Source: an uncultured Lachnospiraceae bacterium (GTDB lineage: Bacteria > Bacillota > Clostridia > Lachnospirales > Lachnospiraceae). From it: 27,515 nt of DNA. The stretch is taken from positions 1-27,515 of the forward strand of contig CACZOG010000268.1 of the NCBI GenBank assembly GCA_902782715.1, written 5' to 3'. Each line of letters starts with the position of its first letter. Position 1 is the first letter of the stretch. The notes below the pieces were generated by a model, which had not been told where the DNA came from, did no database searches, and was given only the letters and a program-made list of their open reading frames with translations. Below, in pieces: positions 1 through 6,859 of this stretch. A program made the translations under genes and the position numbers.

Positions 1-788
1 ATCTTTCCGACGTCATGCAAAAGACCTATGTAATAAATTCTATCCAGATTATCATCGTCAAATCCCATTTTACGCGCAAGTTTCTTGGTGTAAAAGGCTA
101 CTCTGATTGAATGTCCTCTGGTATACGGATCCTTTGCATCGATGAAGTTCGTGAAAGTCTTCATGGACTGAATGATAATCTTCTGATCCAGTTCCTGTCT
201 GATTTTGTACTGACGCTCTCTTAATAAAAGACCGACATTGATTGAGATGATAATTATCAGAATGAATGCCAAAACGCAGAGAATATAAAACATCGGGAAA
301 TCGGTAATCTTTGATTCCGGAACGCCCGTCAAAACAAAATCCGTTATTTCTTCATCACTGTTTGAGAAAAGAATAAAACCGAATGTAATGAAGCTCTTGG
401 GTTCAATTATATCGTTATAACCCTGATCGGGTGTATTGAAAATGGTTATCGTACCGTCTTCGTTCTCGGTAAAAGAGATATTCCAGGAATCGTTGATTTC
501 AGATTTTTCCGGCAATCTGACCGTTACTGTCCAGTCTTTTAAATTGCTGTATGTATTGTTATAGAGAACCGCATCGTACTGGTTGGCATGAAATCCCTTG
601 TCCATCCAGCCTTTTGCTATCGGCATCTCTATTCCGATATCTTCTTTTTGAATATTTGTTGAGCCGTTCTGTACGCATCTGATTTCGGGTACACTTTTAA
701 CACGGATATGCAAAAAAACAAATCCGAGCAAAATCAAAAGAAACATCAACGGATAAACAATAATTAAGACTATTCTCTTCCCGGTCAT
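1..788 (-). CDS. HD-GYP-type phosphodiesterase with extracytoplasmic CBM2-like domain (C-terminus cut by window edge)
   Basis: The first 262 residues of a protein that runs off the left edge. I translated the open frame from the ATG at 788, which has AGAGGG upstream. Residues 5-27 and 166-189 are hydrophobic membrane segments, placing residues 30-165 outside the cell. That outer part has the spacing of a family 2 carbohydrate-binding module: Trp86 (DWTVTV), Trp102 (SWNISF) and an ITFGF motif at 134-138. After the second membrane segment comes the start of an HD domain, with TRGHSIRVA (His226) and LLHDVGK (His258, Asp259). HD-GYP enzymes typically hydrolyse cyclic di-GMP. The GYP part would lie outside the window, so the exact subclass is inferred. 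It may sense a surface polysaccharide and lower c-di-GMP. The gene stands 78 bases after its upstream neighbour. Confidence 0.82.
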   Translation of the reverse strand, partial: MTGKRIVLIIVYPLMFLLILLGFVFLHIRVKSVPEIRCVQNGSTNIQKEDIGIEMPIAKGWMDKGFHANQYDAVLYNNTYSNLKDWTVTVRLPEKSEINDSWNISFTENEDGTITIFNTPDQGYNDIIEPKSFITFGFILFSNSDEEITDFVLTGVPESKITDFPMFYILCVLAFILIIIISINVGLLLRERQYKIRQELDQKIIIQSMKTFTNFIDAKDPYTRGHSIRVAFYTKKLARKMGFDDDNLDRIYYIGLLHDVGK

Positions 789-866
789 TGCGAATTCCCT
801 CTTTACGCTTAAAAAAACCAACTTTTATTATATCACATTAATTTGTAATACAACATTGATTTTCAA

Positions 867-1718
867 CTACCAGGTGAAATCAAGAACCTTGTTGTTATAT
901 GCTTTAAAGCAGTTCTCTGGAGTCATGAATGAAATATCATCCTTAATGCACTTAATATTGTCAAGTTCCTCTTTGGTTACAAAACCGTAGATGTCCTTAT
1001 TTCCCTTCTTGTAATGAAGAATATATCCATGTTTTCTTTTATCCGTCATGACCTTGTCAGCCATTCCGTTTGCCATGAAAACAAGTTCGTAAAGCTTATA
1101 TTCTTCCTGAGATCTGTTGGGATAATCCTTAACATAGTCTTCAGGCCATTTCCACTCAAAGTATGCAACATAATCCTCATGTTTGGGACTTGTGTAACGG
1201 TAATCAACCATGCCGAGAGCATTGTATTTAATTTTTCTTACACCGCCTTTATAAACGTTTCCGTCCAAATCGGCAACTTTAAAATAGTACTCCGGATTAT
1301 CATCATCGAATTTGATATCCATGTAATTTAAAACAAGTACTTCCGCAGCTTCCACTCTTCCGGAAGCAATTTCTTCCACAAACTTATTCCATGCAAGGGC
1401 AAGAAATCCGCCCTTAATGCCGTCTGCCTTTTCCTTGGGAAGCGGTTCAAACTTTAAGTCCTTAATCTCAGGTCTGGTTTCATCATGTTTGAGAATCGCA
1501 TCACGTCTTTTTGCTTCCGCTTTAAGTCTCTCTGAAGGCTCCCATACACCCCAGTCAATCTCAATGGACTCAATTTTGTCCTCAACCGCTCTCTTGACCT
1601 GGTCTGCTGCCATCTCAAGAAAAGTTCTTGTTTTCTCTTCGGACTCCGCCTTATGCTGCTTTACAAAGTCGTCCGAATTCAAGTACTTCAAAAGTTCGCT
1701 TTCATCATAGTCTGCCAT
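867..1718 (-). CDS. Hypothetical acidic cytoplasmic protein
   Basis: A 283-residue protein I do not recognise. It has no signal peptide or membrane segment and is rich in Glu, Asp and Lys. The first 100 residues look mainly helical and charged. The middle and end (about 140-240) carry many aromatic residues in a beta-like pattern, with repeated Trp, Tyr and Phe around EYYFKVADLDGNVY and AYFEWKWPEDY. The ATG at 1718 follows AAGGGGG by six bases, so both gene and start are well supported. It is 88 bases from the preceding gene and may be transcribed with it. No enzymatic motif is visible and I assign no function. Confidence 0.7.
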   Translation of the reverse strand: MADYDESELLKYLNSDDFVKQHKAESEEKTRTFLEMAADQVKRAVEDKIESIEIDWGVWEPSERLKAEAKRRDAILKHDETRPEIKDLKFEPLPKEKADGIKGGFLALAWNKFVEEIASGRVEAAEVLVLNYMDIKFDDDNPEYYFKVADLDGNVYKGGVRKIKYNALGMVDYRYTSPKHEDYVAYFEWKWPEDYVKDYPNRSQEEYKLYELVFMANGMADKVMTDKRKHGYILHYKKGNKDIYGFVTKEELDNIKCIKDDISFMTPENCFKAYNNKVLDFTW

Positions 1719-1806
1719 AATAATCCCCCTTATATAAAAATATAAATTTTAAACACTCAAATATTCTACCATATTTTCAGTCCCGATTAAACTGACTTTT
1801 ATATCT

Positions 1807-2142
1807 TCATTCCATGTAATTCTTCATGAACTCCATGACCTCGTCCACTCTGCTCCAATCCTCAACAATTACAACAAAGCCGAATAAATCATCCCACTGA
1901 AATACCATTCCGAGATTATCTTCTTTGAACCGGAATTGCCCATCGCCCACTTCTTCAACATGCCACCCGTTTGCGTCCTTAATTCTCAGAATAAATTCAA
2001 TCGGGCCGTTGCTTTCTTCTGCATCGCTCCAGTCAAATACCTTTTCTCCCCAGCCTGATTTATCCTTATCAAAGATATAAATCCACCGGTTTTTCTCATC
2101 AATATGTTGGATGTAATATTTATATTCCGGGTGTCTTTCCAT
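1807..2142 (-). CDS. Hypothetical small acidic protein
   Basis: A 111-residue protein, acidic and aromatic-rich, with no membrane segment. The open frame extends further upstream, but that extension overlaps the end of the RNA methyltransferase gene in another frame. The ATG at 2142 follows GAGGTAAG by a few bases, so I place the start there (MERHPEYKYY). The size, acidity and several Trp residues resemble small immunity or SMI1-like proteins, but no nearby toxin was found and I do not claim that role. It sits between rlmD (46-base gap) and another unrecognised acidic protein. Confidence 0.65.
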   Translation of the reverse strand: MERHPEYKYYIQHIDEKNRWIYIFDKDKSGWGEKVFDWSDAEESNGPIEFILRIKDANGWHVEEVGDGQFRFKEDNLGMVFQWDDLFGFVVIVEDWSRVDEVMEFMKNYME

Positions 2143-2188
2143 ATTTCTTACCTCAAAGACCTGAAAACATATCCTTCCAAAACAAGCC

Positions 2189-3604
2189 TTAAACCCGTGA
2201 TAACAACACCACAGTTTCGCAGTGATAGGTCGAAGGGAAAAGATCCACGAAACTGCACTTCTTAATCGCATAGCCGTTGGCATAGAAACTTTCGAGGTCT
2301 CTTGCGAGGCTGCTCGGTTTGCAGGATACGTAAACAATGTTCCTTACACCGTAGCTTAATATCTTCTCAAGCGCTTTCGGATTGATTCCGTCACGCGGCG
2401 GATCAAGGATGATATAATCGGGAAGCGTATCAATGTCATCAAGACATTTTAAAACATCACCCGCGATGAATTCACAGTTGGTGACATTATTCCTCTTTGC
2501 ACTTTCTTTAGCGGCTTCCACAGCCTCTTCAACAATCTCGACACCTATCGTTTTGCTTGTCGAATCCGCGATAATCTGTGCTATTGTGCCTGTGCCGGTA
2601 TACAGATCGTAAACAACGGGTTTGCCTTCAACACCTTCAAAAAGATATTCCTTAACCTTTGAATATAAAAGCTCCGCCGCAAGGCTATTATTCTGAAAAA
2701 ACGAGAAAGGTGAAATCTTAAACTTGAGTCCGAGAAGGTCTTCCTCAAAGTAATCCCTTCCGTAAAGAATCGTCTCTCCCTCGTCTTTTACCGCATCTGC
2801 AAGACTGTCGTTGTTTATATGAAGAATTCCCGCGAATGAACCCTTCAGTTCAATCGCAAGAAGTTTATCCTTCCAGTCATTTAAAATCTTATCCCATTCT
2901 TCTTTCGAATATGTATTCTTCCACTGTGACGAGGTTACGAGAAAGACAAGTATTTCTCCTGATTTTCTGCCTTTTCTGACACATAAATGCCTTAAAATGC
3001 CCTCATGTCTCATCTTGTGATAATAAGGCAGATTAAGCGCATAATAATATTCATACGTTTCTTTTAAAATGCGTCTGAAATCCTCATCCACAATTCTGCA
3101 TCCGAATGTTTTTACAACATCATACGTGCTTCCTCTTTTGTGCATACCGAGTGCAAGAGGACCGTCTTTATACTCATCCGAAAAAGAGAATTCCATCTTG
3201 TTTCTGTATTCGTCTTTATCGGGACTTGCTATTATACCCTCATAACCTTTCTCAAGATCACCTGCATTTTCTCCGAGTGCATTTTTCAGAAGTTTTAAAA
3301 GCTGCCCTTCCTTGATCTTAAGCTGCTCTTCATACGGAAAAGTCTGATATGTACATCCGCCGCATTCCTTAAAATGAGGACAGGGATCGGCTGTTTCCTC
3401 AGGTGCTCTTTCGGTTACTTCTTCAAGTCTTGCTTCGAGTAGAGAATGTTTCTTCTTGTTTATCGTTGCGGAAACCTTTTGTCCGAGTATGGCATTTTTA
3501 ACTTTAACGTATTTCTTTTCGCCGTCTTCTTCGACTTCCACGCTGCCTATATTCGGAAAATCGTATTTTACTACATATCCTTCGATCTTATCGCCTTTTT
3601 TCAT
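2189..3604 (-). CDS. rlmD: 23S rRNA (uracil-C5)-methyltransferase, RlmD/TrmA family
   Basis: A SAM-dependent enzyme that methylates C5 of a uridine in RNA; family members act on 23S rRNA or tRNA. Numbering from the ATG at 3604: a TRAM RNA-binding domain at about 1-66, then an iron-sulfur cluster signature with Cys75, Cys81, Cys84 and probably Cys169. The methyltransferase domain has FSFFQNN (301-307), the SAM loop LYTGTGTIA (334-342) and DPPRDGI (401-407). It also has the catalytic nucleophile Cys428 in SCKPSSLARD and the general-base Glu463 in HCETVVLL. Length (471) is normal. A TTG three bases upstream is possible, but the ATG sits at better distance from GAGG. Firmicute paralogues (RlmD, RlmCD, TrmA-like) cannot be told apart by eye, so the symbol is tentative. 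Confidence 0.92.
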   Translation of the reverse strand: MKKGDKIEGYVVKYDFPNIGSVEVEEDGEKKYVKVKNAILGQKVSATINKKKHSLLEARLEEVTERAPEETADPCPHFKECGGCTYQTFPYEEQLKIKEGQLLKLLKNALGENAGDLEKGYEGIIASPDKDEYRNKMEFSFSDEYKDGPLALGMHKRGSTYDVVKTFGCRIVDEDFRRILKETYEYYYALNLPYYHKMRHEGILRHLCVRKGRKSGEILVFLVTSSQWKNTYSKEEWDKILNDWKDKLLAIELKGSFAGILHINNDSLADAVKDEGETILYGRDYFEEDLLGLKFKISPFSFFQNNSLAAELLYSKVKEYLFEGVEGKPVVYDLYTGTGTIAQIIADSTSKTIGVEIVEEAVEAAKESAKRNNVTNCEFIAGDVLKCLDDIDTLPDYIILDPPRDGINPKALEKILSYGVRNIVYVSCKPSSLARDLESFYANGYAIKKCSFVDLFPSTYHCETVVLLSRV

Positions 3605-3623
3605 CAAATTAACCTCAACATAA

Positions 3624-3654
3624 ATTTCGCCGTCAGAATAACTGCCGGCGAAAT
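3624..3654 (-). terminator. Candidate intrinsic terminator between membrane-protein gene and rlmD
   Basis: A perfect 9-base inverted repeat (ATTTCGCCG at 3624-3632, CGGCGAAAT at 3646-3654) with a 13-base loop. It lies 25 bases after the stop of the membrane-protein gene and 20 bases before rlmD. The run of T after it on the minus strand is weak, so it may attenuate rather than stop transcription. Confidence 0.5.
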
Positions 3655-3679
3655 ATCATTTATTGATTTTATTTTACTA

Positions 3680-4342
3680 TCAAACATCTTCCATGTAAAC
3701 GTTATAATAATTTCCTGCACCGTAATCGGGCTCTTTGTTCATCGAGAAGATAAGCACGATCGAATAAACGAAGGGGAACACTATACTGATGATCGAAATC
3801 GGAAGTGCAAGTTCCTTGTCTCTGAATGTGCAGATCATGTCGTATTTTCTTCTCCAGTTAAATGCTATGAGCACAATGGGAAGAAGCAGATCGAGAAGCT
3901 GTCCGAAAGCCGGAACAACATTGAGTGCGATTATGATCGATGTTCCGAAATATGTAAGAACAAGCGTAACGATAGCCATTACATTTCTCTTTTTTGTCTT
4001 AAAGAAAACATTGAATTCTCTTCTTGGCAGAACAAATTCAAGATATGTCTGAGCTACGGGAATAAATGCAAGCCACGCATATTTGTAACCGGCCTTTTTA
4101 GCCATCTTAAAAAGTGCGATAGCGGGAAGCAGATACTCAAGTATGGTAAATAAAAGACCAATGATACCTGTTATAATCGAAAGGATGATGGAAAAAGCGG
4201 TTACGCCTATTCCGAGCATTCCCGACAGTGCGATCAGTATTCCGTAAATGGAGAAAGCGGAGCTGTTTATGGAATCCAGTCCTGCTTCCACGTTGTTTAA
4301 TGAATCAAGCGCATTACCTGCGTTTAAAAGCAAATAGTTCAT
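3680..4342 (-). CDS. Polytopic membrane protein, DUF5684-like
   Basis: A 220-residue protein with about five or six membrane segments. Between them is the stretch KKAGYKYAWLAFIPVAQTYL. The pattern of a Lys-rich turn, then Trp and IPV before a further helix, is typical of small DUF5684-type or signal-peptidase-associated membrane proteins. The specific role is unknown. The ATG at 4342 overlaps the stop of the HD phosphohydrolase gene by four bases and is preceded by a strong AAAGGAG. The two genes are thus translationally coupled and share an operon that begins with the PqqD-kinase gene. The family name is from memory of the pattern, not a search. Confidence 0.75.
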   Translation of the reverse strand: MNYLLLNAGNALDSLNNVEAGLDSINSSAFSIYGILIALSGMLGIGVTAFSIILSIITGIIGLLFTILEYLLPAIALFKMAKKAGYKYAWLAFIPVAQTYLEFVLPRREFNVFFKTKKRNVMAIVTLVLTYFGTSIIIALNVVPAFGQLLDLLLPIVLIAFNWRRKYDMICTFRDKELALPISIISIVFPFVYSIVLIFSMNKEPDYGAGNYYNVYMEDV

Positions 4343-4896
4343 TTTAGTCTCCTTTGATATTCGGCAAAAATTTCAAGATATTCTTTTTCAACTTCTTCGA
4401 AGGGCTTAAACTCAATGTCGGGAGTTCTTACAAATCTGTAACCTTCTTCGGGCATATCTTCTCCGAGAAGTTCGCACATATCGTACGCAAGAAGATCGTC
4501 ATCAATGCTTTTGACCTTCTTTTTCTCCTCTTCGGAAAGATCATCCAGACCAAATCTCGAATAAACCCTTTCTAAGAAATTATCTTCAATTTCTTTGTAC
4601 TTGGGAAGAAACTGTTTGATGGGCCTTATCACATCGGACATATATGCTTCCGATGCATCGTGAAGAAGTGAAGCCAGTACTACTCTGTCGCTCTCGCCGC
4701 GTGCCACTGCTTCCTTTGCAGCATTGATACAGTGCTGTCCGACCGAATAGAAATGCGTCACCTGTCCGTTTCCCCTGCAGATATAAGAAAGTGCATGAGC
4801 TATGTCCTCGATGTTGATATCCTCATCTTTAGGATGTAACGGATTGAGCTTACGGCCCAGATATGTTTTCATGTAAACATTATTCTCGTCAACCAT
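4339..4896 (-). CDS. HD-domain phosphohydrolase, YfbR-like
   Basis: A 185-residue HD-superfamily metal hydrolase, resembling YfbR-type 5'-deoxynucleotidases. The metal-binding set is visible: His55 in SVGQH, His79-Asp80 in LLHDASEAY, and an Asp near 132-134 in IDDDLLAYD. The C-terminal end is helical and acidic. It is soluble, with no membrane segment. Substrate is probably a nucleotide monophosphate, by family knowledge only. The GAGGAAG ribosome site lies about 11 bases before the ATG at 4896, inside the end of the preceding small gene. It overlaps the following membrane-protein gene by four bases, so it belongs to the kinase-led operon. Whether it serves that operon's pathway or is simple housekeeping is unclear. 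Confidence 0.85.
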   Translation of the reverse strand: MVDENNVYMKTYLGRKLNPLHPKDEDINIEDIAHALSYICRGNGQVTHFYSVGQHCINAAKEAVARGESDRVVLASLLHDASEAYMSDVIRPIKQFLPKYKEIEDNFLERVYSRFGLDDLSEEEKKKVKSIDDDLLAYDMCELLGEDMPEEGYRFVRTPDIEFKPFEEVEKEYLEIFAEYQRRLK

Positions 4897-4902
4897 ATAA
4901 AA

Positions 4903-5091
4903 TTATTCTTCCTCGTATTCCATTTCGGGTTCAGCCTCTTGGGGCTCTTCCTTAACAGCTTCTTTTACATATATCGGATTAACCTTCATAGTGGGATTTC
5001 CGCCGCCCTGAGCGAGTGCAATTGCCCACAGATCTCTTCCGACAGAGCCGTTATTCTGATTAAACCAATTTAAACCGATTAAACCTATCAT
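4903..5091 (-). CDS. 62-residue small protein downstream of the PqqD-kinase
   Basis: A small gene supported mainly by its translation signal: a perfect GGAGG stands eight bases before the ATG at 5091. A TTG six bases upstream lies too close to GGAGG to be the start. The product has three parts. A hydrophobic Gly/Ile/Leu start (MIGLIGLNWF) is followed by a middle ending in LWAIALAQGGGNPT, then a very acidic tail with ten Glu in the last 17 residues. It follows the kinase stop by 17 bases and precedes the HD gene by six, so it is co-expressed with both. I do not recognise the family. A substrate or partner of the kinase is possible, as is an ordinary small structural or membrane-associated peptide. 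Confidence 0.65.
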   Translation of the reverse strand: MIGLIGLNWFNQNNGSVGRDLWAIALAQGGGNPTMKVNPIYVKEAVKEEPQEAEPEMEYEEE

Positions 5092-5108
5092 AATCAATCC
5101 CTCCTTTT

Positions 5109-6260
5109 TTATTTGTCATATTTGTCTATATATTCTTTCATAACCGTTGCGGCTTCATCATCGGCCGTACAGTTAAGTCGCGCTATTAGGCATTTTTCTT
5201 TTATGCCCATGATTATCTCAAACTGGGCATCCAAAAGTTCTTCGTCCCACGAAGGCGATATGTTTCTCTGCTGAACCAGAAGTGTTTTCCTGTCATCCGT
5301 TAATTCTTCCACGAAGTTTTCTTCACTTCGCTTTAAAAGAATTATTCCGCCAAGTTCATATTCACCTGTATCAAAAGTCTCGCTCGTTCCGCACCAGGGA
5401 AGCCCATAGACCATTGCTTTTCCGTCTTTTATTCCGATAAGATTCAGATCGCCGTTTATGACCTTTACATTGAACAGTTTGTTCCAGAGAGTCGAGTGTG
5501 TGGATTTTCCGATACCGGAAACTGCAGAGAAAAGCCATGCTTTGTTTTTGTATTCAATCGATGCGGAATGTATTGCCGTGATTCCTTCTTTTAATGCTCT
5601 GTAAAGGAATACGGTTCTTATTGCATGGAATAATATTTCTTTTCCGTCATCGCTCATGTCCTTTACGGTATAGAACCTGGCAAGCGTTCCCTCTTTGTTT
5701 AAATGACATTCTTCAATCTCTTTGCTTTCGGAAAACTGAAGTATATATCTGTCATTGCATTCTATCGTATTGATTGCCGAATTCCTTACAATCACTTTGC
5801 CGTTAAGCCAGATCGGAATGCAGTCATGTATAATCTCAATCCTTAAGTCTTCATTGTCAGCCGAATCATCTGTCTCAAATGCATCAAATTTATCCGTAAG
5901 GCACTCTTTGTCGCCGTAAAAACCGATGTTTATTCCTGCAATCAGGACACTTTTTATATGCGCGCATTCGGTCTTGACCAGTCCCGATTCAAGCAGCATT
6001 CCTCTTTCCGACAGTGTTTTCAGAAAAGTTTTTACATCCTTTTCGATAATCTGAATCTCATCACCGGATGCCTCAAAGTATTCCGCGCTTTTTTTAATCA
6101 AAATCTCAAGTGAAATATCTTCCTTTAACAATCCCCAGATAAATTCACCTGTTTCATTGACGGATATCCCTCTCATGCGATCTGCAATCATCTGACCGAC
6201 CGGCAGAATATAAGGTTTGCCCGATATTCTTTTTATATAAAAAGAGTCGTTTCTTATCAT
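5109..6260 (-). CDS. PqqD-like domain fused to an HprK-like kinase
   Basis: A 383-residue two-domain protein. Residues about 1-95 match the PqqD fold used to bind leader peptides: NETGEFIWGLL near 35-45 and a helical end in DVKTFLKTLSERGMLLESG. Residues about 225-340 carry an HPr-kinase-like core: IHSASIEY (from 230), the P-loop SGIGKST (248-254) and INGDLNLIG (268-276). HprK relatives phosphorylate Ser residues; those found with lasso peptides phosphorylate the precursor. Here no radical SAM or lasso enzyme is adjacent. The ATG at 6260 is preceded at six bases by GGAG; the ATG at 6272 has no ribosome site and is rejected. It heads a minus-strand operon and is divergent from the S26-peptidase-like gene. 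Substrate is unknown; the nearest candidates are the 62- and 142-residue proteins. Confidence 0.82.
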   Translation of the reverse strand: MIRNDSFYIKRISGKPYILPVGQMIADRMRGISVNETGEFIWGLLKEDISLEILIKKSAEYFEASGDEIQIIEKDVKTFLKTLSERGMLLESGLVKTECAHIKSVLIAGINIGFYGDKECLTDKFDAFETDDSADNEDLRIEIIHDCIPIWLNGKVIVRNSAINTIECNDRYILQFSESKEIEECHLNKEGTLARFYTVKDMSDDGKEILFHAIRTVFLYRALKEGITAIHSASIEYKNKAWLFSAVSGIGKSTHSTLWNKLFNVKVINGDLNLIGIKDGKAMVYGLPWCGTSETFDTGEYELGGIILLKRSEENFVEELTDDRKTLLVQQRNISPSWDEELLDAQFEIIMGIKEKCLIARLNCTADDEAATVMKEYIDKYDK

Positions 6261-6287
6261 ACAAATCTCCATGTTTTATTTGTCTTA

Positions 6288-6296
6288 ATTATAGCA
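6288..6296 (-). promoter_or_regulatory. Extended -10 promoter of the PqqD-kinase operon
   Basis: On the minus strand the sequence is TGCTATAAT, a perfect extended -10 element. It lies 27 bases before the ATG at 6260. No good -35 is present, which fits the extended type. It mirrors the plus-strand element at 6312-6320. Confidence 0.6.
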
Positions 6297-6311
6297 TTGA
6301 GCCTTTAAAAA

Positions 6312-6320
6312 TGCTACAAT
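6312..6320 (+). promoter_or_regulatory. Extended -10 promoter of the S26-peptidase-like gene
   Basis: The plus strand reads TGCTACAAT, an extended -10 element 36 bases before the ATG at 6357. A TTGAGC upstream is only 12 bases away, too close to be its -35. Confidence 0.55.
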
Positions 6321-6356
6321 GTCATTGGCTCACAAATTAGCGGTTTGGGGGAAATA

Positions 6357-6806
6357 ATGGACGATATTAATCTTTCTGAGAAAATTAAAATAACCGATTT
6401 GCTTGCCCAACAAAAGAGCGTCACGATTCATCCTCAGGGATTCAGCATGTATCCTTTAATATACCCGGGGAGAGACCGTGTAACCATTTCGCCCATAGGA
6501 AGCAGAAAGATAAAAAGAGGCGATGTGCTGCTCTACAGACGACAAAGCGGCAGGCTGATTCTTCACAGAGTTTATAAAATAAAAGATTCGAAACTCTTCC
6601 TGGTTGGCGATAATCAGTCTGAAATCGAAGGTCCTCTGGATACTTCCCGGGTTTACGGAATCATGACGGAATTTTATCATGGAAATGCTCATTTCAGTGT
6701 CCGTAATCCTCTGTATTTCCTGTCATGGCAGATCTGGCTTTTCCTTCTTCCTTTCAGGAAGCCTTTATCGGAATTTATTCATAAAATAAAACCTGCAAAA
6801 AAATAA
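6357..6806 (+). CDS. S24/S26 signal peptidase-like protein (Ser/His type)
   Basis: The only plus-strand gene. The 149-residue product resembles SipW/ER-type signal peptidases. GFSMYPLIYPG carries the nucleophile Ser30, RGDVLLY follows at 54-60, and LILHRVYKI carries His70 in place of the Lys of ordinary SPase I. The LVGDN motif is at 82-86. A single hydrophobic segment near 117-135 could anchor the C-terminus; there is no N-terminal membrane segment. The start is the ATG at 6357 after GGGGGAA; an in-frame TTG at 6345 overlaps that site and is rejected. Small orphan S26 proteins of this kind accompany PqqD and HprK-like genes in peptide-maturation clusters (family knowledge). It may cleave the leader of a neighbouring substrate; this is inferred. 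Confidence 0.8.
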   Translation: MDDINLSEKIKITDLLAQQKSVTIHPQGFSMYPLIYPGRDRVTISPIGSRKIKRGDVLLYRRQSGRLILHRVYKIKDSKLFLVGDNQSEIEGPLDTSRVYGIMTEFYHGNAHFSVRNPLYFLSWQIWLFLLPFRKPLSEFIHKIKPAKK

Positions 6807-6836
6807 AGGAAACAATCCTTATCGATTGTTTCCTTT
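6805..6836. terminator. Bidirectional intrinsic terminator
   Basis: A strong hairpin with a 13-base stem and 6-base loop: AAAGGAAACAATC at 6805-6817 pairs with 6824-6836. It is followed by T-rich sequence on the plus strand and, reading the other way, by a run of T on the minus strand. It sits between the ends of the convergent S26-like and NSS-transporter genes and can serve both. Confidence 0.85.
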
Positions 6837-6859
6837 TTGTTTTCCTTAAAATCTTCGCT

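Noticed and set aside
1766..1800. Inverted repeat TCAGT/ACTGA between the two hypothetical genes
   Set aside because: Only a five-base stem with a nine-base loop and no run of T after it; too weak to call a terminator.
3446..4153. Long plus-strand open frame (235 codons) across the start of rlmD and the membrane-protein gene
   Set aside because: It overlaps two clear minus-strand genes, has no ribosome site, and its Cys/Lys-rich product looks like a reverse reading of coding sequence.
4903..5091. Calling the 62-residue protein a classical double-glycine bacteriocin
   Set aside because: The spacing of hydrophobic residues before GGG does not fit the usual leader, and the sequence after it is strongly acidic.
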